DNA of 64,000 nt from Pseudoxanthomonas sp. Root630 (GTDB lineage: Bacteria > Pseudomonadota > Gammaproteobacteria > Xanthomonadales > Xanthomonadaceae), in NCBI RefSeq assembly GCF_001427585.1, contig NZ_LMGY01000018.1, forward strand, positions 1-64,000. Reading direction: 5' to 3'. Under the pieces are notes generated by a model. The model was not told the DNA's origin, made no database searches, and saw only the letters and a program-made list of their open reading frames with translations. The translations under genes and the position numbers were made by a program. This document shows positions 1 through 7,886 of this stretch, one piece after another; position 1 is the first letter of the stretch; each line of letters begins with the position of its first letter.

Positions 1-212
1 CCGGGATGGCCGGATCGGACAGTCAGACTCGCATGGAAATGATCCTCGCAACATCAAAGGATAGCCGAAACCCCTCCATGGCTACCCAAAGGCGCGCGAT
101 CGGCACCTATAGCTGCCGATCGCCGCACAGACTAAACTTTCATATCTGTAATCAGATGCTTATGACGACTTCATAGTGCTCATCTTCGTCGGGCACTGCC
201 CGCCAGTTTGAA
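1..212. other. Left-edge stretch without a recognised gene
   Basis: No credible coding frame is seen. The longest open frame here is under 60 codons and resembles nothing known. The stretch is noticeably more AT-rich than the rest of the window, especially around 135-175, and ends in an intrinsic terminator. It could be the 3' untranslated part of a gene lying left of the window, or a small RNA gene. The sequence alone does not decide between these. Confidence 0.4.
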
Positions 213-246
213 GAGAGGGCCCCGCATCGCGGGGCCTTCTTTTTTT
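213..246 (+). terminator. Intrinsic terminator, orphan in this window
   Basis: An 8-bp GC stem (218-225 with 229-236, loop ATC) is followed by a T-rich run to 246. The orientation terminates plus-strand transcription. No plus-strand gene precedes it inside the window, so it ends either an upstream transcript or an unannotated small RNA. Confidence 0.8.
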
Positions 247-290
247 GCGTCGCTGACAGGCGTGTTCCCCGCACGGAGGCATCGCGCGGA

Positions 291-324
291 CGAAAAAAAA
301 CAGGCAGACCTAAGTCTGCCTGTT
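291..324 (-). terminator. Intrinsic terminator of the tRNA-Arg gene
   Basis: A perfect 11-bp stem (299-309 with 314-324, loop CTAA) is followed on the minus strand by a run of eight T (300-293). It lies 7 nt beyond the CCA end of the tRNA, so it ends the tRNA transcript. Confidence 0.9.
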
Positions 325-331
325 TCGAAAA

Positions 332-408
332 TGGCGCGCCCGGAGAGATTCGAACTCCCGACCGCCTGGTTCGTAGCCAGGTACTCTATCCAGCTGAGCT
401 ACGGGCGC
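332..408 (-). tRNA. tRNA-Arg (anticodon ACG)
   Basis: This is a 77-nt cloverleaf on the minus strand. The acceptor stem GCGCCCG pairs with CGGGCGC, followed by discriminator G and an encoded CCA. The anticodon stem CCTGG/CCAGG encloses the loop CTACGAA, giving anticodon ACG, and the T arm contains GTTCGAATC. The A34 is normally deaminated to inosine, so one tRNA reads CGU, CGC and CGA. It has its own promoter (426-454) and terminator (291-324), so it is a single-gene transcription unit. Its 3' end points left, away from the polysaccharide locus. Confidence 0.97.
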
Positions 409-425
409 GTTTCGTTAGACGCGGA

Positions 426-454
426 ATTCTGCACGAAGCAGTTTCACCCGTCAA
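426..454 (-). promoter_or_regulatory. Sigma-70-type promoter of tRNA-Arg
   Basis: On the minus strand, a -35 box TTGACG (454-449) and a -10 box CAGAAT (431-426) are separated by exactly 17 nt. Transcription would start near 418-420, about 10 nt before the mature tRNA 5' end at 408. Spacing and placement fit a strong stable-RNA promoter. Confidence 0.8.
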
Positions 455-658
455 TAACTTTGCAGGCACATTTTTCGCGGTGTTGAGGCCGGGCGTGCGT
501 GCCCTTGTCGTATTCGAAGGCCATCCAGTGCCTGATTTGAGGCAGGCGTCTCATCCGGTTTGCCGAATCGGGGCCCGGATTAGCAGCGCATTCACGCCCG
601 GGCCGCGAGAATGGCCGGGCAGGGGATACAGAACGCGCAAGTCGCGGGAGTCGAATTG

Positions 659-2233
659 ATGCATTTTTCCAAACCCCTGCTCGGGCTGGGGCTGCTGGTC
701 GCTGTGCCGCTGAGCGCGGCAGCGGCGACGTACAACGTCGGGCCCGGCCGCCAGTACACGCAGCTCACCACGTTCTTCAACAGCGTCAACCTCGCCCCGG
801 GCGACATCGTCGAGGTGGATGGCAATGCCACGTACGCGGGCAACATCGTGGTGGGCGACGACGATAGCGGCACCGAAGCCAGTCCAGTGACCATCCGTTG
901 GCGCCGTGTCGCGGGCGCCACGCGCCCGTTGCTTTCGGGTGGCGCGCATACGATCAAGTTCCAGCAATCCAACCACATCGTCTTCGAAGGCTTCGAAGTC
1001 ACGGGCGGTACCAGCAGCTGTATCTTCAGCGAAGCGCACAATGCGACGGTCCGCGATGTCTATGTGCACGATTGCCCGTCGCACGGCATCCTTGGCGCCG
1101 ACCAGAACTCCGGCGCCTTTACCCTGGAATACAGCGAGATCGCGCGCTCGGGCCAAGGCGATCGCCGGCACGCCATCTATATGCAGTCCGATGAGGTCGC
1201 GTACCCGGATACCGTGTTCCGCATGCGCTACAACTACGTGCACAGCGCCACGGGTGGCGTGTTGGTCCGCGTGCGCCACCAGCGTGCCGAGATCCACTAC
1301 AACTGGATCGAAGGTTCCGACCTGCACGAAGTCGAGCTGATCGGGCCGGATTGCGAAACACAGAAGTCAGGCTGGAACGCCGATCTGCGCCGGGAAGATG
1401 CGGAACTGGTCGGCAACGTCATCATCCATCGCTCGACCAGCCGCTCCGGCAACGCGCTGCGCATCGGCGGCGACCTCAACGGCCGCAACCAGGGCCGCAC
1501 GCGATTGGTGAACAACACCATCGTGCTGGACCGCTCCGGCTCGGCCAATGCCGTGCTGGTCCAGCTTGGTCAAGGTTCGCTGGAGATGCACAACAACGTC
1601 GTGTATCAGCCAGCATCAGGCAGCGCGCCCAACATCGTCCGGGAGAACCCGGCCAGCAACGTCGATACGCCGTACTGCGGACCGCAGAGTCGCGAGCCCT
1701 GGTCTGACGGGCGCAAGGTGTCGGGTTCGAACAACTGGGTCCAGACGGCTGCCGCGATGGTGCCGGCCGAGTGGACCGGAACGCTGCGCGGCACCGACCC
1801 GATGTTCGTCGACCTGGCCCAGCGGAACCTGCGTCCGCGTGCGGGTAGCCCGCTACTCAACGCAGGCAACAACACGCCGCCTGCGCCGGCAGCGTTCCCG
1901 TTCCCGTCGCCGCAACTCCTTCCTGCCTTCGATCCGCCGCTGCGGGCGAAGCTCGCCATCGGCGACGAGCATGCCCGCCTGATGCTGGAAAGCAGGATCG
2001 ACGTGGGCGCGTTCGAGCAGTTCGACATCGATCAGCAGGCCGATCCGATCCGGGTGAATGGCTCCCAGCCGCTGATTCCGCCGCGCCCCACCGGTGCGGC
2101 GGCGCAACCGCCGACGGCTTCCCAGCCGGCCCTGACGACGTCCGACGCCACCACGACGACCCCCGCGAGGGACCGCCCGCGCTGGAGACAGTCGCCGGTG
2201 AACCGCTATCGCCGGGGCATCGTCAGGCCCTGA
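659..2233 (+). CDS. Secreted right-handed parallel beta-helix protein (pectate-lyase-like fold)
   Basis: The 524-residue protein has an N-terminal signal peptide (about residues 1-22, hydrophobic core then an alanine-rich cleavage region). Roughly residues 60-330 are rich in Asn/Gly/Val turns typical of right-handed beta-helix (PbH1) folds, followed by the PGSPLLNAG-like element common in secreted beta-helix enzymes. The last 60 residues are rich in Pro and Thr. ATG 659 is chosen over the in-frame ATG 611 because GGGAG lies 8 nt upstream and the signal peptide starts there. Members of this fold include polysaccharide lyases, hydrolases and epimerases. Its position at the head of a polysaccharide locus suggests trimming or modifying the polymer outside the cytoplasm. 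No catalytic residues can be assigned. Confidence 0.8.
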   Translation: MHFSKPLLGLGLLVAVPLSAAAATYNVGPGRQYTQLTTFFNSVNLAPGDIVEVDGNATYAGNIVVGDDDSGTEASPVTIRWRRVAGATRPLLSGGAHTIKFQQSNHIVFEGFEVTGGTSSCIFSEAHNATVRDVYVHDCPSHGILGADQNSGAFTLEYSEIARSGQGDRRHAIYMQSDEVAYPDTVFRMRYNYVHSATGGVLVRVRHQRAEIHYNWIEGSDLHEVELIGPDCETQKSGWNADLRREDAELVGNVIIHRSTSRSGNALRIGGDLNGRNQGRTRLVNNTIVLDRSGSANAVLVQLGQGSLEMHNNVVYQPASGSAPNIVRENPASNVDTPYCGPQSREPWSDGRKVSGSNNWVQTAAAMVPAEWTGTLRGTDPMFVDLAQRNLRPRAGSPLLNAGNNTPPAPAAFPFPSPQLLPAFDPPLRAKLAIGDEHARLMLESRIDVGAFEQFDIDQQADPIRVNGSQPLIPPRPTGAAAQPPTASQPALTTSDATTTTPARDRPRWRQSPVNRYRRGIVRP

Positions 2234-2253
2234 CCTTCCGACCCTGCGTCCAA

Positions 2254-2282
2254 GGCCGCCCCTCGTGGGCGGCTTTTTTTTT
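2254..2282 (+). terminator. Intrinsic terminator after the beta-helix gene
   Basis: Stem GCCGCCC (2255-2261) pairs with GGGCGGC (2267-2273), followed by nine T. It lies 21 nt after the beta-helix stop codon. The sugar-transferase gene downstream therefore needs its own promoter in 2283-2454, where no clear consensus boxes are seen. Confidence 0.9.
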
Positions 2283-2454
2283 GCCCGTTTGTCCGGCAGA
2301 GCCGGCAAGTCGCGTTGGAACTGGTGTCGGACATGTACGCGTACTGGGACGCGGTGGCCACAAGCCCTGGACGGGGCATGGCCACTGGCGTCGGAACGAA
2401 CGTAGCGCGATCTGGCTTGGGAGCCGGGATCTGCGCCGCATCAGGGGGATGTCG

Positions 2455-3852
2455 ATGAAGGCAACACACAAAAGCCGCAAGGACCGGGTGATCAGGTTCC
2501 TGTGGTTGGGGGAAGTGGTCGTACTGTTCGCCGCCGTCATGGCGGCCGCCTGGGTCCGTTTCCATACCGAGCCGGAATACCAGGTCCAGTTCATGGAGCA
2601 GACGCCGTGGCGCGCGCTGCTGGTGGCGCTGGCCATCACCGGTGCGATGACGGCGTTCGGCCTGTACCAGACGCACGTACGGCACACCCGCATGGACTTC
2701 GTGCTGCGGGTGGCGTTGTCGTTCGCATTCGGCGGCATCACGCTGGTCGTCCTCTACTACCTGCTGCCGCAGGCCTACCTGGGGCGTGGCGTGCTGGCGA
2801 TTTCGCTGGCGATCGGCCTGGTGGGGATCGTCCTGGTACGCGTGGCCTGGGTGCGCCTGTTCCATTCCGACGTACTGAAACAGCGCGTGCTGATCCTGGG
2901 TGCGGGCCGCAATGCCGACCTCATCAACAGCTGCATGCGCCGCCGGTCGGACCGCCGCACGTTCACGGTTGTGGGTTTCATGCCCGTGCCGGGACAGCCG
3001 GTGCAGGTCCGGGAAGACCTGTTGATCCATCGTGGGGAGGAAGGCCTGCACGACCTCGCGGAGCGCCTGCAGATCGATGAGCTGGTGATCGCGCCCGACG
3101 AGCGTCGCGGCGGCCTGCCCATGGAGCAGATGCTGCTGTGCGTGCAGCGGGGCGTGTCGGTCGTCGACCTGTCGAGCTTCTTCGAGCGCGAGGCCGGGAT
3201 GGTCCAGCTCAACGCGGTGGATCCGTCCTGGCTGGTGTTCTCTGGCGGTTTCGACTACTCCACGCCGCGGCGCCTCAGCAAGCGGTTCTTCGATCTCCTC
3301 GCCGCCAGCGCGCTGTTGCTGGCGAGCTGGCCGCTGATGATCCTCGTGGGCCTGGCGGTGTGGCTGGAATCCGGTGGCCCGGTGTTCTACAGCCAGACGC
3401 GCGTCGGCGAGCGCGGGCGCCACTTCACCCTGACCAAGTTCCGCAGCATGCGCGTGGATGCCGAGCAGAACGGCGTTGCGGTCTGGGCGAGCAAGGACGA
3501 CGACCGCAGCACGCGCGTTGGGCGGGTCATCCGGAAGACGCGGCTGGACGAGCTTCCGCAGCTGATCGCGGTGCTGCGCGGCGACATGAGCTTCGTCGGG
3601 CCGCGCCCGGAACGTCCGCATTTCGTCGACATGCTCAACGACGAAGTGCGCTACTACGGCGTGCGCCACAGCGTGAAGCCCGGGCTGACGGGTTGGGCGC
3701 AATTGCGCTACCCCTACGGTGCTTCCGTTCGCGATGCGGAAGAGAAACTGAAGTTCGATCTCTTCTACGTCAAGAACCACGGGCTGGTGTTCGACCTCAT
3801 GATCCTGTTGCAAACCGTGGAAGTCGTACTGTTCGGCCGTGGTGCTCGCTGA
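2455..3852 (+). CDS. Polyprenyl-phosphate sugar phosphotransferase initiating EPS synthesis (XrtA-locus type)
   Basis: This 465-residue membrane enzyme would transfer a sugar 1-phosphate from a nucleotide sugar to undecaprenyl phosphate, the first step of repeat-unit synthesis. The N-terminal half has about four membrane segments (residues 15-130) and a Rossmann-like CoA-binding region (about 140-260). The bacterial sugar-transferase domain starts near residue 275. Visible motifs are KFRSMR, RLDELPQL, MSFVGPRPERP and, near the end, KPGLTGWAQ and RYPYGASV. The C-terminal pattern (LFYVKNH, QTVEVVLFGRGAR) closely matches the sugar transferase described for exosortase-A/PEP-CTERM loci (TIGR03013) from memory. 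ATG 2455 is preferred because GGGGG lies 6 nt upstream; ATG 2449 is an alternative. The substrate sugar cannot be read from sequence. Confidence 0.92.
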   Translation: MKATHKSRKDRVIRFLWLGEVVVLFAAVMAAAWVRFHTEPEYQVQFMEQTPWRALLVALAITGAMTAFGLYQTHVRHTRMDFVLRVALSFAFGGITLVVLYYLLPQAYLGRGVLAISLAIGLVGIVLVRVAWVRLFHSDVLKQRVLILGAGRNADLINSCMRRRSDRRTFTVVGFMPVPGQPVQVREDLLIHRGEEGLHDLAERLQIDELVIAPDERRGGLPMEQMLLCVQRGVSVVDLSSFFEREAGMVQLNAVDPSWLVFSGGFDYSTPRRLSKRFFDLLAASALLLASWPLMILVGLAVWLESGGPVFYSQTRVGERGRHFTLTKFRSMRVDAEQNGVAVWASKDDDRSTRVGRVIRKTRLDELPQLIAVLRGDMSFVGPRPERPHFVDMLNDEVRYYGVRHSVKPGLTGWAQLRYPYGASVRDAEEKLKFDLFYVKNHGLVFDLMILLQTVEVVLFGRGAR

Positions 3853-3880
3853 TCGGGCGCGGCCTCGACGGGCCCGGGCA

Positions 3881-4795
3881 TCAGCCGGGAACGAGGCTGC
3901 GCAGCAGGCGTTTGATGCCGAACGGGACGAGCGACTTGATCTGGCGGCGCAGTTCCACGTCCTGTGTCAGGTGCCAGGCGCGCCGCGCCAGCGCGATGCC
4001 CTCCTTCCAGCGGCCCCGGATCAGCATGCCCCGCGCATTCCTGACGTAAGTGCCCGCCAGGGCGGCGTCCAGTTCGTGGTCGTCGACACTGCCGCGGGCG
4101 CCGGCCACGGCGGCCTCGACCACGCGCACGTAGTCGTCGTACGTGCTGTCGGCCGCCGACAGGCCCTCATGACCGCGCATCGCGCGGACAAGGGCCTCCT
4201 CGACGACGCCGATCTTCCAGTGCCTCGCCACGCGCAGGTGGAATTCGAGGTCTTCGGCGGTGCGCAGCTGCTCGTCGAAGCCGCCGAGTTGATCGACGAC
4301 CTCCCGACGCAGCAGCACCGAGGCGGGCACCAGGGCCGGGTTGTGCAGGATCCAGCGCAGCGCCCAGCCATCCTCTCGGACAATGTCGCGACGACGCAGG
4401 ACGTCGATGTGCCGGTAGTCGCCGTCGATGCGTTCCACGTCGCACACGACCATGCCGAAGTCGGGGCGTGCTTCCAGGAAGGCCACCTGGAGCTCGGTCT
4501 TCGTGGGCAGCCAGAGATCGTCGCTGTCCAGCAGCGCCAGGTAGCGGCCCTGCGCGAGGCGAAGGCCGTGGTTGCGTGCGGCGGACACGCCCGCGTTCGG
4601 CTGCCACACGTAGCGCACGCGATCGCCGTAGCGCGCGCGCAGCATCTCGTCGGTACCGTCGGTCGAGCCGTCGTCGATCACGATGATCTCGTCGACGGAG
4701 CGTGTCTGCGCGAGCACGGAATCGAGTGCGCGCGGCAACAGGTCCCGACGGTTGTACGTCGGTATAATCACTGAAACTTCGATGCGGGCCGCCAT
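3881..4795 (-). CDS. Family 2 glycosyltransferase
   Basis: The 304-residue protein is a GT-A-fold inverting glycosyltransferase. The N-terminus holds VSVIIPTYNR and VIDDGSTDGT, followed by a DSDD nucleotide-sugar/metal-binding motif near residue 95 and an ED-containing acceptor region. It would add one sugar to the lipid-linked repeat unit at the cytoplasmic face of the membrane. There is no membrane segment. Its likely start (ATG 4795) overlaps the start codon of the divergent deacetylase gene; ATG 4813 is an alternative that would deepen the head-to-head overlap. It converges with the sugar-transferase gene with a 28-nt gap and no clear terminator. Donor and acceptor are unknown. Confidence 0.88.
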   Translation of the reverse strand: MAARIEVSVIIPTYNRRDLLPRALDSVLAQTRSVDEIIVIDDGSTDGTDEMLRARYGDRVRYVWQPNAGVSAARNHGLRLAQGRYLALLDSDDLWLPTKTELQVAFLEARPDFGMVVCDVERIDGDYRHIDVLRRRDIVREDGWALRWILHNPALVPASVLLRREVVDQLGGFDEQLRTAEDLEFHLRVARHWKIGVVEEALVRAMRGHEGLSAADSTYDDYVRVVEAAVAGARGSVDDHELDAALAGTYVRNARGMLIRGRWKEGIALARRAWHLTQDVELRRQIKSLVPFGIKRLLRSLVPG

Positions 4796-5816
4796 GCTGA
4801 AGGACGTCTCCAAGAAGCTGCTCTATACCAGTGGGCTGCTCGGTCTCTACCACCGGCTGCGCAATGCGGGCAGCCTGACCGTCGTGATGTTCCATCGTAC
4901 CTTGAGTCCGGACGATCCGCGCTGGGCCACGTGCGACCCGGAGTACACGTTGGCCACCGGTTGGCTCGAGCAGTCGCTGGCGTTCTTCCGGCGGCACTAC
5001 AACGTGGTGTCGCTGGAACAGGTGCTCGCCTCGCGCCGTACCGGCGCGGCGCTGCCCAAGCGCGCGCTGCTGATCACGTTCGACGATGGCTGGGCCGACA
5101 ATGCCGACTACGCGTTGCCGGCGCTCGAGCGCGCGGGCCTGCCGGCGCTGATGTTCGTCGTGGCCGATGCGGTCGGCACACGGCAGCCCTTCTTCCAGGA
5201 ACGCCTGATCGCCGCATGGCGGCGGGGCGCGGTGACAGTGCGCGAGATCGCGGTTGCGCTGCCGTCGGGCGAGGCGTCAGCGGCGTCTTCGGAGGAGGAG
5301 TCCATCGCCGGACTGCGTGCGGTCATCGCGCGCCTCGAAGCCCTGGAGGCCAGCGTGCGCACGCAGGTACTGGCGCCTTTCATGACCAGGCTCGACGACG
5401 GACACCGGCACATGGTCACGGTCGATGAACTGCAGCGACTGCAGGCCGGTGGCGTCGCGCTGGGCTTGCACGGCAAGACCCATACGCCGATGAAACTCGC
5501 GACGGACCTGGATGCGGAACTCTCCGGCGCGCGCGTGTCGCTGGCGCAGCAACTGGGCCAGGCGCATGCGAGCGCTGAATCCATGTCGTTCCCGCACGGC
5601 TCGTTCGATGCGGGCATCGCGCAGCGCGCGCGCGAAGCGGGGTACGAACTCGTGTTCACCAGCGTGCCCGTGCTGAACCCGACCGCGCCCGACGTGGGTT
5701 GGTTGCTCGGACGCACGGGCTTCGAGACGGATGCGGTGGTGGATGCGCGCGGTCGCTTCCGCGAGGACTGGTTGGCTCTGTACCTGTTCCGGCGGCAGGC
5801 ACGCCGCCTGGCCTGA
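4794..5816 (+). CDS. NodB-type polysaccharide deacetylase
   Basis: The 340-residue protein has the NodB homology domain of carbohydrate esterase family 4. The TFDDGWADN motif near residue 93 carries the catalytic and metal-binding Asp pair, and there is a later HGKTHTPM segment and a SFPHGSFD motif. These metal-dependent enzymes remove N-acetyl (sometimes O-acetyl) groups from sugars. The insert of about 110 residues between the first and later motifs is longer than in minimal NodB proteins and is typical of EPS-locus deacetylases. ATG 4794 is used; ATG 4782, four codons upstream, is equally in frame. No signal peptide is obvious. Confidence 0.85.
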   Translation: MLKDVSKKLLYTSGLLGLYHRLRNAGSLTVVMFHRTLSPDDPRWATCDPEYTLATGWLEQSLAFFRRHYNVVSLEQVLASRRTGAALPKRALLITFDDGWADNADYALPALERAGLPALMFVVADAVGTRQPFFQERLIAAWRRGAVTVREIAVALPSGEASAASSEEESIAGLRAVIARLEALEASVRTQVLAPFMTRLDDGHRHMVTVDELQRLQAGGVALGLHGKTHTPMKLATDLDAELSGARVSLAQQLGQAHASAESMSFPHGSFDAGIAQRAREAGYELVFTSVPVLNPTAPDVGWLLGRTGFETDAVVDARGRFREDWLALYLFRRQARRLA

Positions 5817-5846
5817 GCGCCTGCCTCGCTCGACGGCGTGCTGCGG

Positions 5847-6902
5847 TTACTCGTCTTCGTCCGCCGAGGTCAGGAAGATCGGTGCCGACGCGTAGGGTGC
5901 CTCCGGCGATGTCCACCGCATGAAGACCGGGCGACGGCTGCGCTCGACGAAATGGGTCGCCTGCCAACCGGCTCGCTGCGCGTCCGGCGCGGAGATTTCC
6001 ACCGATACCGCGCTGCAGCCCAGTTTCCGCGCCGCGCGCAAGAGTTCGCCGACGTGCGTCGCTGCCATGCCACGAGCGCCGTCCACCGACCAGAAATCGC
6101 GCACGTGCAGGGTGCCCTCGATGCGTTGCACGGCGAACCACGCCTGCAAGGCGCGGTCCTGCGCGCGCTTCACCAGCAGGTAGCGCGTGGTCGCCAGCGG
6201 GGATTCGTCGAAACGCCAGCGTAGATGGGCGACGTCGCGGACCGCCAGGACGGCATCGTCCTTCGGGGATTCGGTCCACACAGCGTCGATGCGTGCATCG
6301 GCCTGGTCGGCCCATGCCGAGCGCAGTGAAGGACCGCGCAGGCGCGCGAAGGCGTCGCGGCAGCCGATCGCGATGTCGGCTGCCAAGCCGACGGGCCCTG
6401 CCATCCAGGCCGACATGCGGTTGCGCAGGTAGCCCGCATGCCGCAGCACGCGCGCGTAGCGGACCAGGTGCGTCGGTTGCGAATAGCCGATGCGCTTGAA
6501 CACCGGCGCAGCCTTCGGGTTCGGGAAACCGTAGAGCACGTCCAGCGCTTCGTCCGCGGCGGCGATGAGCCCTTGCTGCAACATCAGCGCGGGTCCCAGC
6601 GAGCGGTGCTGCGGCAGGACCGCCAGGTCCACCAGCACGCCGGCACGCAGGTCCTGGCCGTGCCACGACAGGCGGCGACGACCGGCGGACGCGGTGCCCA
6701 CATGGGCCTGGCCCGGCACGTCGAGCAGCAACTGCAGCAAGGGCTCGCCGTGCGGGCAGCGCAGGTAGAACCATTCGTACTTCGCCGTCATCCGGGCGTC
6801 CTGGCCCAGGTTGCCGCGCCACAGCGCCAGCACCGTGTCCCGGTCGCGCGCCGGCTGGCCGGCCTCCACGAGGTACTGCGGCGCAGTGGGCATGGCGTTC
6901 AT
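5847..6902 (-). CDS. GNAT-family acyltransferase of the acyl-activation operon
   Basis: The 351-residue protein appears to have two GNAT-like halves. The first includes a beta-strand/loop region LAVLPQHRSLGPALM (about residues 92-106), resembling an acyl-CoA pyrophosphate-binding loop, and YGFPNPKAAPVFKRIGY, typical of GNAT proteins acting on sugars. The second half is weaker. It is the last of four closely spaced minus-strand genes (acyl carrier protein, AMP-ligase, NadE-like, this gene), starting 3 nt after the NadE-like stop. The context suggests it transfers the acyl group activated by the upstream genes to a sugar amine or hydroxyl. Substrate and donor are inferred, not shown. Confidence 0.75.
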   Translation of the reverse strand: MNAMPTAPQYLVEAGQPARDRDTVLALWRGNLGQDARMTAKYEWFYLRCPHGEPLLQLLLDVPGQAHVGTASAGRRRLSWHGQDLRAGVLVDLAVLPQHRSLGPALMLQQGLIAAADEALDVLYGFPNPKAAPVFKRIGYSQPTHLVRYARVLRHAGYLRNRMSAWMAGPVGLAADIAIGCRDAFARLRGPSLRSAWADQADARIDAVWTESPKDDAVLAVRDVAHLRWRFDESPLATTRYLLVKRAQDRALQAWFAVQRIEGTLHVRDFWSVDGARGMAATHVGELLRAARKLGCSAVSVEISAPDAQRAGWQATHFVERSRRPVFMRWTSPEAPYASAPIFLTSADEDE

Positions 6903-6905
6903 CGC

Positions 6906-7886
6906 TCAGTCCAGTTGGGGGACATCGCCGGCGAGGACCGGCGCCATATGCAGGTACTTGGTGGTCCGGCGCTTGTTGCGGATGTCGTCGTACACGGCTT
7001 GCGCGTGCTCGGGCGTGAGCCCCAGCGCGATGGCCAGTTCACCGGCCGGCCGGTCGTGGTTGAGCGCCCAGATCGCCAGGTCCATCTGCTGGTAGGGCAG
7101 GGCGAAGTAGAACTCGTCCTGTCCCTGGCTCAGGCTGTACGTGTCCGTGGTCGGGATCGCGGCGCAGACGCGCTCGGGCAGGCCGAGGTGGCGCGCCATG
7201 CCGTACACCTGCGACTTGTACAGATGCGCGATCGGCTTGACGTCGGCCGAGCCGTCGCCGTTCTTGACGAAGAAGCCCTGGTCGTACTCCACGCGGTTGG
7301 GCGTACCGACCACGCCGTAGTTGAGGCGATCGGCGTGGAAGTATTCCAGCGTCTTGCGGATGCGCTGCTTGAAATTGGTCGCGGCGACGATGGTCAGGTA
7401 GTCGGCCAGCGCAAGGTCGCGCTCATGCAGCGCGCCGTCCGGCGACTGCGCGATCAGCCGGAAGCGGTTGATGCGCCCTTCGGTGCCGCCGTCGATGACG
7501 ATCTTGAACTTCCAGCCTTCGCCGTACTCCGGCAGCGTGTTGCGCACCGCCTCGTCGCGGGCACGGTAGCAGCCGATCGCGGCCAGCGCGGGCGCGATAT
7601 CGACGGTTTCCGTCCGCACGCCGAGATGTTCGGCCAGGATGTGCGCGCGGGCGGCGCTGTCGTCGGAAGAATCCTGCTCGGGCAGGATCAGCGTGAACAC
7701 ACGGTCGGGGCCCAGTGCGCGGACCGCGAGTGCGGCGCTGACCGAGCTGTCGATGCCGCCGGAGATCGCGACGACCAGGCCACGCCGGTGCAACTGGCGG
7801 GCGGTGATCTCGCGAAGGCGCGCGCAGATGCGGTCGGCTTCGCTCTGGTAGTCGATGTCGAGGACGTGGTGGTCGAGCTGGCTCAT
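6906..7886 (-). CDS. NAD+ synthetase-family protein (NadE-like) inside an acyl-activation operon
   Basis: The 326-residue protein belongs to the adenine-nucleotide alpha-hydrolase superfamily. The pyrophosphate-loop motif SGGIDSS is at residues 42-48, and a canonical NadE-like block (GFFVKNGDGSADVKP, then PTTDTY and DEFYF) follows. NadE adenylates a carboxylate (nicotinate adenine dinucleotide) and replaces AMP with ammonia. There is no N-terminal glutaminase, so it would use free ammonia. Its start overlaps the AMP-ligase stop (ATGA, 7886-7883), so it is translationally coupled to a sugar-decoration operon. This makes amidation of an EPS precursor as plausible as NAD synthesis. A second, housekeeping nadE elsewhere would support the former. 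Confidence 0.85.
   Translation of the reverse strand: MSQLDHHVLDIDYQSEADRICARLREITARQLHRRGLVVAISGGIDSSVSAALAVRALGPDRVFTLILPEQDSSDDSAARAHILAEHLGVRTETVDIAPALAAIGCYRARDEAVRNTLPEYGEGWKFKIVIDGGTEGRINRFRLIAQSPDGALHERDLALADYLTIVAATNFKQRIRKTLEYFHADRLNYGVVGTPNRVEYDQGFFVKNGDGSADVKPIAHLYKSQVYGMARHLGLPERVCAAIPTTDTYSLSQGQDEFYFALPYQQMDLAIWALNHDRPAGELAIALGLTPEHAQAVYDDIRNKRRTTKYLHMAPVLAGDVPQLD

Noticed and set aside
332-408. tRNA-Arg as an integration site for the EPS locus
   Set aside because: Its 3' end points left, away from the locus, and no duplicated tRNA fragment was seen in the window.
2206-3813. 535-codon minus-strand frame opposite the sugar transferase
   Set aside because: It is a compositional shadow rich in His, Gln and Arg with no ribosome site, and it overlaps the terminator at 2254-2282.
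4763-4768. Perfect TATAAT hexamer near the deacetylase start
   Set aside because: It is explained by the codons of the conserved IIPTY motif of the overlapping glycosyltransferase, and no -35 box lies at proper spacing.
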